Source: Pseudomonadota bacterium (GTDB lineage: Bacteria > Pseudomonadota > Alphaproteobacteria > Azospirillales > Azospirillaceae). From it: a stretch of 64,000 bases of DNA. The notes below the pieces were generated by a model. It was not told where the DNA came from. It searched no databases and saw only the letters and a list, made by a program, of their open reading frames with translations. A program made the position numbers and the translations under genes. The stretch's first letter is position 1; each line of letters opens with the position of its first letter. The stretch is taken from the NCBI GenBank assembly GCA_023423695.1, contig JAFAFA010000080.1, positions 1-64,000 of the forward strand, written 5' to 3'. Positions 12,461 to 19,275 of this stretch are shown piece after piece.

Positions 12461-12864
12461 TGGACGGGTCCTTCGGATCGGAAAGCGGTTGTGGCCGCCG
12501 TTCCTATCACAGGCCCCGCCCCGATGCGAGAGGGCCGGCCCCGGTCCCTCCGAGCGTCCCCCCGAGCCTCCCCGCCCCGCCCGGCGCGGCAATGAAAAAA
12601 GGCCGCCCGAAGGCGGCCCTGAGTTCAAGGAGGAAACCAAATGGAGGAGTTGCACGATGTGCAGGTCCGTTCTAGCCAGTTATGGTTAACGCCCTGTAAA
12701 GGCAACCCCTGTCCGGGCGGGATACCTCTTTCCCGCGACTCCTGTGCACCGGCGGCATCCGGCTGCGCCATCGATCCGGCATCTTTTTTTTGACAAGCGC
12801 CTCTGGCCGTGGCAAAGGGCGCCTCTTGAGAACCCCCCTGATTTTTGTGACGGAGGACACTGGC
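12461..12864. other. intergenic region between aroA and the TIGR02300 gene
   Basis: These 404 bases separate two divergent protein genes and contain a probable minus-strand small RNA (12594-12672). A 50-codon frame on the plus strand, 12641-12793, begins with a textbook ribosome binding site (AAGGAGG) but overlaps the small-RNA motif antisense, so that ribosome binding site is better explained as the complement of the RNA's UUUCCUCC loop. Confidence 0.5.
12594..12672 (-). ncRNA. candidate trans-acting small RNA, alpha-r8/suhB (MmgR-like) type, copy 1
   Basis: On the minus strand a promoter-like TTGCCT-17-TAACTG precedes about 79 transcribed bases. These contain an unpaired GGTTTCCTCCTTGAACT (motif at 12627-12636) followed directly by a Rho-independent terminator: stem GGCCGCC, loop TTCG, stem GGCGGCC and a run of six T. 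A TTTCCTCC-type anti-Shine-Dalgarno segment just 5' of the terminator is the hallmark I associate with the alpha-r8 (MmgR/suhB) family. A similar element occurs at 18842-18943. Transcript ends are inferred, and the family assignment is from memory of the motif. Confidence 0.55.
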
Positions 12865-13257
12865 GTGGCCAAACCCGAATGGGGCGTCAAGCGCATCTGC
12901 CCGAGCTGTGGCGCTCGCTATTACGACATGCGCAAGGACCCGCCGGTCTGCCCGAGCTGCGGTGCGCAATTCGATCCCGAGGCCCTGCTGAAGTCCCGCA
13001 AGGCCCGCCCGGCCCCGGCCGACGACACCAAGAAGGTGGCGGCGGTGGTGGACGAGGACACCGAGAACGAAGCCGAGGAGAGCGAGACTCCGGAGTTGGA
13101 GGATGTCGAGGACGACATGTCCGTCGAGGACATCGAGGAGTCCGACGACACCGCCGACGATGAGGACGACGTCCTGATCGAGGACACGTCCGAACTGGGC
13201 GAGGACGACATGGACGAGGTCGTCGACGTCGAGGGCGAGGACGAGGAGGAGCGCTGA
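12865..13257 (+). CDS. TIGR02300-family protein (FYDLN-type zinc-ribbon, acidic tail)
   Basis: A 130-residue protein of unknown function found throughout alphaproteobacteria. The N-terminal 45 residues hold two CPSCGA motifs (near residues 12 and 30) flanking RYYDMRKDPPV, a probable zinc ribbon. The remaining 85 residues are extremely rich in Asp and Glu and probably disordered. The GTG at 12865 is preferred over an upstream frame start because GGAGG lies 8 bases before it and the family begins MAKPE. It is followed closely by tRNA-Ala, an arrangement that I recall as common for this family. Function has not been established to my knowledge. Confidence 0.9.
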   Translation: MAKPEWGVKRICPSCGARYYDMRKDPPVCPSCGAQFDPEALLKSRKARPAPADDTKKVAAVVDEDTENEAEESETPELEDVEDDMSVEDIEESDDTADDEDDVLIEDTSELGEDDMDEVVDVEGEDEEER

Positions 13258-13343
13258 CGGGCGCCCTTCCCGGTGGGACGGGAGCGTTGTCTGGAGCGGC
13301 GGGGGTGCCGGTGAAAAAAAGCGCGAAACGGTCGATTTTCCGC

Positions 13344-13371
13344 TTGCATCACTCCGCCGCCTGACTATTAT
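13344..13371 (+). promoter_or_regulatory. promoter of tRNA-Ala
   Basis: TTGCAT (13344-13349) and TATTAT (13366-13371) are separated by 16 bases and lie 47 bases before the tRNA, a good sigma-70 type arrangement. Confidence 0.6.
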
Positions 13372-13417
13372 CCCGCTCCACCAAGGCCGGACGGAAACGA
13401 CCGGCCCCCAGAGTTAA

Positions 13418-13493
<76 letters not shown>

Positions 13494-13497
13494 AATC

Positions 13498-13533
13498 AAA
13501 GGCTCGGCAGACATCTGCCGGGCCTTTGTTGTT
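13498..13533 (+). terminator. terminator of tRNA-Ala
   Basis: A stem AAAGGC.CGGCAG / CTGCCG.GCCTTT with loop ACAT is followed by TTTGTTGTTT, five bases after the tRNA CCA end. Confidence 0.8.
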
Positions 13534-13605
13534 TCTGGCGTCCGCTTAACCGCTTTGCCTGGATGCCGGCCCCCATGCTTTTCAAATCACCGAACCTCTC
13601 CGCCA

Positions 13606-14421
13606 TCACACCGTCAGCTTGAGCCGGTAGGTATAGACGTCGCCGCGGAACAGCCCTTCCACATATTCGATCATGCGCTCGGCGGCAGTGTAGCTGCGCC
13701 GCTTGATCAGCAGGCAGGCGACCGGCTCGGTGAAGCCGAAGACCGCGTATTCCTGCGGCTGCGGCAGTGTCGCCTCTATCGTCTGGTCGCAGTGGGTCAG
13801 CGGTACGCCGCAGCGCTCGCTGAGACAGGCATAGACCGACCGCGACAGGTCACATTCCGCCAGGGCGGGGGCGGCATCCAGATCGTACCACGCGGTTTCC
13901 CGCGACATCGGAATGCCGTCGCCACGCCGGACCCGCACCAGCTTCAGGAACCGGGCGGTCGAGGGCAGCCCGAAGATTGAGGCGATGGACCGGTCGGTGA
14001 CGGCCCGGCATTCCAGGATGTCCGATGACGGGGTCCGTCCCAGTTCGCGCATCTCCTCGGTGAAGCCCTTCAGCCGGTCCATGCCGGAATGGAGCCGCGG
14101 ACCATCGCCCTGGACGATGAAGCCCAACCGGCCATGCGCGCTGATCAGCTTGCGGTGGCGCAGCATCTGATAGGCACGCTGCACCGTCGCCCGGCTGACG
14201 CCGAGACTTTCGGCCAATTGACGCTCCGCCGGCAGAGTCGTACCTGCAGGCACGCTCCCGTTCCCGATCAGCGCAAGCAGCTGTTCCTCAAGCTGCTGGT
14301 ACAGCGGTCGCGCAGTATCGTCGCGCAGCCTGAGCAGCGAATGCAGGGACGGCCTTGTTTCCGCGCCTCCTTCCACGGTCACGGTGTTGGCCTCTTGTGG
14401 AGAGATGACCCGGTTCGGCAC
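13606..14421 (-). CDS. GntR-family transcriptional regulator with UTRA ligand domain
   Basis: A DNA-binding repressor or activator of about 271 residues. The winged helix is at about 30-100 (RPLYQQLEEQLLALIGNG, TTLPAERQLAESLGVSRAT) and the UTRA ligand-binding domain at about 120-265 (RFLKLVRVRRGDGIPMSRET, CLLIKRRSYTAAERMIEYVE). It is divergent from the adjacent sugar kinase and likely controls it, sensing a phosphorylated sugar or similar ligand. The start is uncertain: the GTG at 14421 leaves only 29 bases between the two genes and has a weak ribosome binding site; GTG codons at 14382 or 14376 would leave more room for promoters. Confidence 0.88.
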   Translation of the reverse strand: MPNRVISPQEANTVTVEGGAETRPSLHSLLRLRDDTARPLYQQLEEQLLALIGNGSVPAGTTLPAERQLAESLGVSRATVQRAYQMLRHRKLISAHGRLGFIVQGDGPRLHSGMDRLKGFTEEMRELGRTPSSDILECRAVTDRSIASIFGLPSTARFLKLVRVRRGDGIPMSRETAWYDLDAAPALAECDLSRSVYACLSERCGVPLTHCDQTIEATLPQPQEYAVFGFTEPVACLLIKRRSYTAAERMIEYVEGLFRGDVYTYRLKLTV

Positions 14422-14450
14422 GACGAAACCCCATTTGACGGAGGCCAAAC

Positions 14451-15431
14451 ATGGCGGCAGCCCGACTGGATGAGAACATGTTTCTCTTCGTCCTGGGGAG
14501 CTTCGTGATTGCCTGTTCCGCAAAAGTCGACCGCTTCCCGCAGCCGGGCGAGTCGCTGCGCGCGACCGCCTTCACCGCTGAGGCCGGCGGCAAGGGGCTG
14601 AACCTCGCCCTCGGCGCCCATCGGCTGGGCGTAGCGGTGGACGGCCTGTTCGCCATCGGTGAGGATCCGTTCGGCCAGTTGGCCGCGCAGGCCTTGGCCG
14701 GCGCCGGACTGTCGCCGGGCATGATCCGCCGCTGTCCCGGGGCGACCGGCGCCGGGATCGGCTTCACCGATGGCGCGGGCGAGAACTGCCTTGCCGTCTT
14801 TCCCGGCGCCAACCGGCTGTTGACGGCGGAGCATGTCCGCGAGGCTGCCGCATTGCCGGACGCGTCCCTGGTTCTGGCCCAGTTCGAAATCGATGACCCG
14901 CCCATCGTCGAAGCCTTCGCCCTCGCGCATGCGGCCGGGGTCCGGACCCTGCTCAACCCCTCGCCATTCCGTACCCCGCCCGCAAACCTGCTGTCGCACA
15001 CCGACATTCTGGTGGTGAATGCGGTGGAGGCGGCACAGTTGGGCCGGTTCCTTGGCCTGCACCCCGCTTCCGAAGCCGATCCGGTGCCGGGAGCAGCCGC
15101 GCTGGCCACCCCGCTGCTGGAGCGTGGCCCCGGCTTGGTCGTGGTCACGCTGGGCGCACGCGGCGCGGTTGCCTGCCGGCCAGGGCATCCACCCCTGCAC
15201 CAGCCGGCTTTCACGGTCGATGCCATCGACACGCTGGGTGCCGGCGACGCCTTCACCGCCGGACTGGCTGCCGGGCTGGTGCAGGGCCGACCGCTGGAAG
15301 AGTGTCTGGAACGCGCCGCCGCCTGCGGGGCGATCGTCGCCGGCCGGATCGGCGTCTTCGATGCGTTGCCCACCGCCGCCGACCTCGACCGCTTCCTGGC
15401 CGGCGCAGGGCAGGAAAGGCCGGGCATGTAA
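14451..15431 (+). CDS. PfkB/ribokinase-family sugar kinase
   Basis: Transfers phosphate from ATP to a sugar or nucleoside; the exact substrate cannot be told. The 326-residue protein has the N-terminal FVLGSFVI and GGKGLNLALGAHRLG signature, a central sheet, and the C-terminal IDTLGAGDAFTAGLAAG (PfkB signature 2, catalytic Asp) near residue 264. It lacks any membrane segment. The ATG at 14451 follows GGAGG at 7 nt. The internal ATG at 14478, which would fit the usual ribokinase start, has a poorer site. The neighbouring divergent GntR-UTRA regulator suggests inducible sugar use. Confidence 0.88.
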   Translation: MAAARLDENMFLFVLGSFVIACSAKVDRFPQPGESLRATAFTAEAGGKGLNLALGAHRLGVAVDGLFAIGEDPFGQLAAQALAGAGLSPGMIRRCPGATGAGIGFTDGAGENCLAVFPGANRLLTAEHVREAAALPDASLVLAQFEIDDPPIVEAFALAHAAGVRTLLNPSPFRTPPANLLSHTDILVVNAVEAAQLGRFLGLHPASEADPVPGAAALATPLLERGPGLVVVTLGARGAVACRPGHPPLHQPAFTVDAIDTLGAGDAFTAGLAAGLVQGRPLEECLERAAACGAIVAGRIGVFDALPTAADLDRFLAGAGQERPGM

Positions 15432-15485
15432 GGGGGACACCATCCCCCAAACCGGTCGTCCCATACCTCCCACGAACATTTGGTT

Positions 15486-15514
15486 TTGGACTGTTTTTGG
15501 ACCTACCATAAACA
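15486..15514 (+). promoter_or_regulatory. probable promoter of the LuxR-type gene
   Basis: TTGGAC (15486-15491), a 17-base spacer and TAAACA (15509-15514) lie about 50 bases before the start codon in a locally AT-rich patch. Confidence 0.5.
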
Positions 15515-15566
15515 TTCCAAAATGCGCCGGCACTTGTCGCTCCTTGTGGGCCGGAGGAGGTCAGCC

Positions 15567-16274
15567 ATGATCGGTCTCGCCGCACACTCCGCATCCAATT
15601 CACCGGCGGCCATGTCTGCGGCTCCGGCTTTCCCCGCCTTTCACCGTCTGGGTGGCTCGCCGATGTTCGCTTGGCTGGTCGACCAGTTCGACCATGCCGT
15701 TCTGCTGGTCGATACCGATAACCGGCTGCTTTTCGCCAACCGCGCGGCGGAGGAACTGCTGCAGGCCGGACAGGTTCTGCGGCTGCGCAGCGGCATCGTG
15801 GAAGCCGTCTGCCGCTCTGAGAACCGGGCCTTGCACGATGCCGTCGCGACCTGCCTCCGGCTGGCGGGAAGCAGCAGGGAGCAAAGTGGTGACCATGCAT
15901 TGCCGATCATTCTGGGTCGCGGACCGGCGGCGCTGTCCGGCTGTGTGGCGGCCCTGCCGGCCGACCTGTGCGGGATCGGGCGCGAAACGGCCGTGGCTTC
16001 GCTGTTCCTGGTCGATCCGCAGGACCGGCACCGCCCGTCCACCGCGCAGCTTCAGGCTTGCTTCGGACTGACTCCGGCCGAAGCGGCCCTGGCGCTGGAG
16101 ATCCTCGCCGGCGATGGACTCCAGGCCTGCGCCAGACGCCTCGGGATTTCCCAGACGACCGCCCGCACCCATCTGGGCCATGTCTTCGAGAAGACCGGCA
16201 CCAGACGGCAAGCCGAACTGGTACGCCTGCTGCTGGGCGCGTGCCTGCCACTCCGCTTGGCACCGCTCCGTTAG
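15567..16274 (+). CDS. LuxR-type transcriptional regulator with PAS-like N-terminus
   Basis: A 235-residue regulator. Residues about 30-90 look like a degenerate PAS segment (VDQFDHAVLLVDTDNRLLF and NRAAEELL) and residues about 165-225 form a LuxR-type helix-turn-helix (FGLTPAEAALALEILAG, ACARRLGISQTTARTHLGHV). There is no receiver domain, so it probably responds to a ligand or works alone. The ATG at 15567 has GGAGGAGG 6 bases upstream. No partner kinase or obvious target is adjacent; the upstream sugar kinase ends 135 bases away. Confidence 0.82.
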   Translation: MIGLAAHSASNSPAAMSAAPAFPAFHRLGGSPMFAWLVDQFDHAVLLVDTDNRLLFANRAAEELLQAGQVLRLRSGIVEAVCRSENRALHDAVATCLRLAGSSREQSGDHALPIILGRGPAALSGCVAALPADLCGIGRETAVASLFLVDPQDRHRPSTAQLQACFGLTPAEAALALEILAGDGLQACARRLGISQTTARTHLGHVFEKTGTRRQAELVRLLLGACLPLRLAPLR

Positions 16275-16422
16275 GCACTGGGGGGCGGTGCCGATATCCG
16301 ATCGGATCGCCGATCCTCCAGAAGGTCATGCCTCCTGCGTTCGTATGATGCCCCGCCGCCATTGCCTTGCAACGCTTGATCCCGGCGATCCCCAAAGGAC
16401 CGCAGGATGTTGGGAGGCAGAC

Positions 16423-16776
16423 ATGGACGCGAACTGGTTGGCTATCGCCCGCTCGGCACTGGTCGGAGTCCTGGTGCCGGCGGTTCTGATTCCGGTGGTC
16501 GTGGGACTCACGGGCGGCACCGCCGCGGCCGAGACCGCGGCAGGCGCGCAGATGGCGGCCATGCCGTCGGCCGGACGGCCCCTCGCACTCGACCCGGAAA
16601 AGGACACCATCGCGTTGGAGACCCGCCAGGGCGTTACCCCGGCCGCCAATGGACCGGACGTCCGCAGGACCGACGCTTCCTTGACTGGGACGGTGCGCCC
16701 CGGTCAGGGACTGCGCCCCGACGGCACCGAACTGGCGCCGAGCGAGGTGTCCCGTCCCTGGCTGATCCGGCAGTGA
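16423..16776 (+). CDS. hypothetical protein with one N-terminal membrane segment
   Basis: Not recognised. The 117-residue product starts with MDANWLAIARSALVGVLVPA and a hydrophobic stretch at about 8-30, which could be a membrane anchor or an uncleaved signal; the remainder is polar, Pro/Thr/Ala-rich and without motifs. The ATG at 16423 has GGGAGG about 7 bases upstream, which supports translation. It precedes the LysE-family gene by 34 bases in the same direction, so the two may share a transcript. Confidence 0.6.
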   Translation: MDANWLAIARSALVGVLVPAVLIPVVVGLTGGTAAAETAAGAQMAAMPSAGRPLALDPEKDTIALETRQGVTPAANGPDVRRTDASLTGTVRPGQGLRPDGTELAPSEVSRPWLIRQ

Positions 16777-16810
16777 CGCAACGGTGGAGGATCGAGCACG
16801 GACCCGGGCC

Positions 16811-17428
16811 ATGGACGGGCTGCTCACCGGGCTGATCCTGGGTTTGTCCATCGCGGCCCCAATCGGCCCGATGGGGCTGCTGTGCATCGAGCGGACACTG
16901 GCCGAGGGTGCGCGCAACGGCTTTGCCGCCGGCCTCGGGGCAGCGACGGTCCACATGCTCTATGCCGGGCTGATCACCGCGGGAGTCGTCCGGTTGCTGC
17001 CGCCGAACAGCGTCTGGACCCTTTATGGACGAATTGCCGCCGCCGGTTTCCTGTTGTGGCTTGGCTGGCGCCTGCTGTCGCGCGGGATGGGGCGGACGGT
17101 GGGTACCGCCGCGGGTCCGCGCGGTGCCTTCGGCAGCTATGCCGCGGCGGTCGCCTTGACCATGACCAACCCGGTCACCCTGTCCTTCTTCATCGTTCTG
17201 GCGCCCTCCATGACCGGCGAGGCATGGCAGCACGCCGGCTGGGCGGAGTCCCTGTCCGTGCCGCTCGGCGTGTTCATCGGATCGTCGCTGTGGTGGCTGC
17301 TGCTGAGCGGTGCGGTCGGGCTGGCGCGCGCCCGCGTCACTGCAAGGACCATCGGCCGGATCAACCGGACCTGCGGATTGGTCATCGTCGCCATGGCGCT
17401 GGTGATCGCCGTGACACCGACCGCTTGA
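16811..17428 (+). CDS. LysE-family amino acid exporter
   Basis: A polytopic inner-membrane protein of 205 residues in the LysE/RhtB translocator superfamily. The signature APIGPMGLLCIERTLAEG is at about 16-34, followed by GFAAGLGAATVHMLYAGL and a MTNPVTLSFFIVLAP segment near residue 115; about six hydrophobic helices are present. Members export lysine, threonine, homoserine or related compounds, but the substrate here is not known. The ATG at 16811 gives the usual MDGLLTGLILGLS start; a GTG at 16784 in the same frame is possible but would add an unusual charged N-terminus. Confidence 0.88.
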   Translation: MDGLLTGLILGLSIAAPIGPMGLLCIERTLAEGARNGFAAGLGAATVHMLYAGLITAGVVRLLPPNSVWTLYGRIAAAGFLLWLGWRLLSRGMGRTVGTAAGPRGAFGSYAAAVALTMTNPVTLSFFIVLAPSMTGEAWQHAGWAESLSVPLGVFIGSSLWWLLLSGAVGLARARVTARTIGRINRTCGLVIVAMALVIAVTPTA

Positions 17429-17453
17429 AGCCCAAAACAGCGCCCAAAACGGC

Positions 17454-17487
17454 GAAGGCCGCGAACCCGTTCCGGTTCGCGGCCTTC
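17454..17487. terminator. terminator between the LysE-family gene and tRNA-Val
   Basis: A 14-pair stem GAAGGCCGCGAACC / GGTTCGCGGCCTTC encloses a six-base loop. It lies between two convergent transcripts; T-runs are weak on both sides. Confidence 0.65.
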
Positions 17488-17491
17488 AGAA

Positions 17492-17566
17492 TGGTGGGCG
17501 GTACTGGGATTGAACCAGTGACCCCTACGATGTCAACGTAGTGCTCTCCCGCTGAGCTAACCGCCC
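17492..17566 (-). tRNA. tRNA-Val (anticodon GAC)
   Basis: On the minus strand a 75-base cloverleaf ends in encoded CCA. The acceptor stem is GGGCGGT/ACCGCCC, the D arm GCTCAGCGGGAGAGC, and the anticodon stem CTACG/CGTAG encloses TTGACAT, giving anticodon GAC. Confidence 0.98.
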
Positions 17567-17620
17567 ACTGTATCGACCGGCGGAGGAGCGCATGGCATCG
17601 TTCCGTCCGGCGTGGGCGGG

Positions 17621-17649
17621 TGTATACCGACCTCGGCGCGGACGCGCAA
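17621..17649 (-). promoter_or_regulatory. promoter of tRNA-Val
   Basis: Reading the minus strand, TTGCGC (17644-17649), 17 bases, and TATACA (17621-17626) form a good promoter about 55 bases before the tRNA. Confidence 0.65.
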
Positions 17650-17747
17650 GCCCTTTCATGAGCCCTCGCGCTTTTTTTGTCGGACGGCGGCGGGTCGGCG
17701 GGCGTTCCCGTGACAAAAGGCCCCGCTGTCCATTACATCATTGAACC

Positions 17748-18710
17748 ATGGACGCCTCCTTCGATGCGCAGCGCGACGCCGGTGCCGGCGCCGGTCCGGC
17801 CCCCGACAAGGCCGCCGTTCCGGCCGCGGAGCCGGCGCTGGCCGCCCCGGCTTTCGAGATTCTGGCCCCGCAGAGCCAGAGGCTGCCGCTCGTCCTGGCG
17901 TCGCCGCACAGCGGGAACGCCTATTCCGCCGCCTTCCTCGCCTCGTCCCGGCTGGATGCCCGGGCACTGCGAAAGTCCGAGGACTGTTTCGTCGACGAGA
18001 TCTTCGCCTTCGCTCCCGGTTTCGGCGTGCCGCTGATCCGCGCCCTGTTCCCGCGCGCCTATCTGGACGTCAACCGCGAAGCCTACGAGCTGGACCCGGA
18101 GATGTTCGCCGATCCGCTGCCGGCCTATGTCAACACCCGCTCGCCCCGGGTGGCGGCGGGGCTGGGCACCATCGCCCGCGTGGTCGCCAACGGCGAGGAC
18201 ATCTACCGCGGCAAGCTGCGCTTCGCCGAGGCGCTGGACCGCGTCAGCCACTGCTACACCCCTTACCACAATGCCCTGCGCCAGCTGGTGGACGACACCC
18301 GCGACGCCTTCGGCCATGCCCTGCTGATCGATTGCCATTCGATGCCGTCGGCCAGCACCGCCGCCAGCGCGAAAGGCGGCGGGCGGGGCGGCAACCATCC
18401 CGAGATCGTGCTGGGCGACTGTTACGGCAACGCCTGCGCGCCTGCGGTGATCGATGCGGCGGAGGAGTTCCTGCGCGGGCTCGGCTATGCCGTCAGCCGC
18501 AACAATCCCTATGCCGGCGGCTACACCACCCGCCATTACGGACGGCCGCGCCAAGGCATCCACGCCCTGCAGATCGAGATCGCCCGCGACCTCTATATGG
18601 ACGAGGCGGCCCTGACCCGCCTGCCCTACCTGAACGTTCTGGCCCGCCACATGACCGAACTGGTCGACACGCTGGGCCTGCTGCCGCCCCACGGCCTGGG
18701 ACCGCGCTGA
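17748..18710 (+). CDS. N-formylglutamate amidohydrolase family protein
   Basis: Predicted to hydrolyse N-formyl-L-glutamate or a related N-acyl amino acid, as in the terminal step of one histidine-degradation route. The 320-residue protein shows the family motifs LVLASPHSGNAY (near residue 48), DCFVDEIF, RAYLDVNRE (near 105), LLIDCHSMPS (near 194) and GIHALQIEIARDLYMDE (near 273), which include probable metal or catalytic residues. A 35-residue Ala/Pro-rich N-terminal extension precedes the domain. No hut genes are adjacent, so a role in histidine breakdown is not proven. The frame begins at ATG 17748. Confidence 0.9.
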   Translation: MDASFDAQRDAGAGAGPAPDKAAVPAAEPALAAPAFEILAPQSQRLPLVLASPHSGNAYSAAFLASSRLDARALRKSEDCFVDEIFAFAPGFGVPLIRALFPRAYLDVNREAYELDPEMFADPLPAYVNTRSPRVAAGLGTIARVVANGEDIYRGKLRFAEALDRVSHCYTPYHNALRQLVDDTRDAFGHALLIDCHSMPSASTAASAKGGGRGGNHPEIVLGDCYGNACAPAVIDAAEEFLRGLGYAVSRNNPYAGGYTTRHYGRPRQGIHALQIEIARDLYMDEAALTRLPYLNVLARHMTELVDTLGLLPPHGLGPR

Positions 18711-18841
18711 CACCGCGGATCCCGCATCTGCGATTTTAAGGGCCGCTTTGAGGGCATTGCCCCGTCCCTGCCACAGTTTCCCGCTATCGCCTCAAAGGCC
18801 AAGCTTCCGCTTGAAACCGCACCGCGGCCCTGGCTTCGCGC

Positions 18842-18943
18842 AAAAAAAGGGCCGCGGGCGAACCCGCGGCCTTCAGTCTAGGGAGGAAACGCCCAAGAAG
18901 TGCGTTACGCCAACGTCCACGCCGAGGCGCGACCGTTGTCGCA
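18842..18943 (-). ncRNA. candidate trans-acting small RNA, alpha-r8/suhB (MmgR-like) type, copy 2
   Basis: On the minus strand about 100 bases run from a predicted start near 18943 to the T-run at 18842-18848. They contain CGTTTCCTCCCTAGACT (motif at 18879-18889) directly followed by a terminator with stem GGCCGCGGG, loop TTCG, stem CCCGCGGCC and seven T. About 20 of the 26 bases around the motif match the element at 12594-12672, while the upstream parts differ, the pattern expected of family members. No coding potential is needed to explain it. Confidence 0.65.
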
Positions 18944-18949
18944 CTGCAC

Positions 18950-18978
18950 AATATGAACGCGCCCCCGGCCGGCTTCAA
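18950..18978 (-). promoter_or_regulatory. promoter of the small RNA, copy 2
   Basis: On the minus strand TTGAAG (18973-18978), exactly 17 bases, and CATATT (18950-18955) place transcription start near 18943, which gives a small RNA of about 100 bases. Confidence 0.5.
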
Positions 18979-19159
18979 GAGCAAAAAGAATTTCTCATGC
19001 ATTTCATCACGTTACCCCGCAACAGCAGTATCGCGAATCGGATAGAGGCCAGAGACGTTCGCTGCATTGCAGCATGACCCTTCGTGCAAGGGCATGATCG
19101 AAGGAATAGGAGACGGCCGGACCTTGGGACCGGTGTCTTGAGCTTGACGGCCCACTCCC

Positions 19160-19184
19160 GGAACCAAGCCCGCCGACGGTCGTT
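19160..19184 (+). promoter_or_regulatory. EcfG-type (general stress response) promoter of otsA
   Basis: GGAAC (19160-19164), a 16-base spacer and CGTT (19181-19184) match the alphaproteobacterial EcfG sigma-factor consensus GGAAC-N16/17-cGTT exactly. It would start transcription about 85 bases before the otsA GTG. Trehalose synthesis is a known output of that stress response. Confidence 0.7.
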
Positions 19185-19275
19185 TCAGAGTGGTCCAATG
19201 CCGGGTCTCCGCCGAGGCGGTCCGGTTTGCGGGCTGCGGAACGCCCTGCCGGCGGCCAATAAGGAGAAGAAGATT

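Larger units (their letters stand above)
18711..19275. other. intergenic region upstream of otsA
   Basis: These 565 bases carry a probable minus-strand small RNA (18842-18943) with its own promoter, then an EcfG-type promoter for otsA at 19160-19184. The plus-strand frame that leads into otsA from 19084 is probably not translated. A minus-strand frame at 18784-19002 runs through the small RNA and its terminator and lacks coding character. Confidence 0.5.

Noticed and set aside
18784..19002. A 72-codon minus-strand frame upstream of otsA
   Set aside because: It runs through the small-RNA motif and its terminator and shows no protein similarity.
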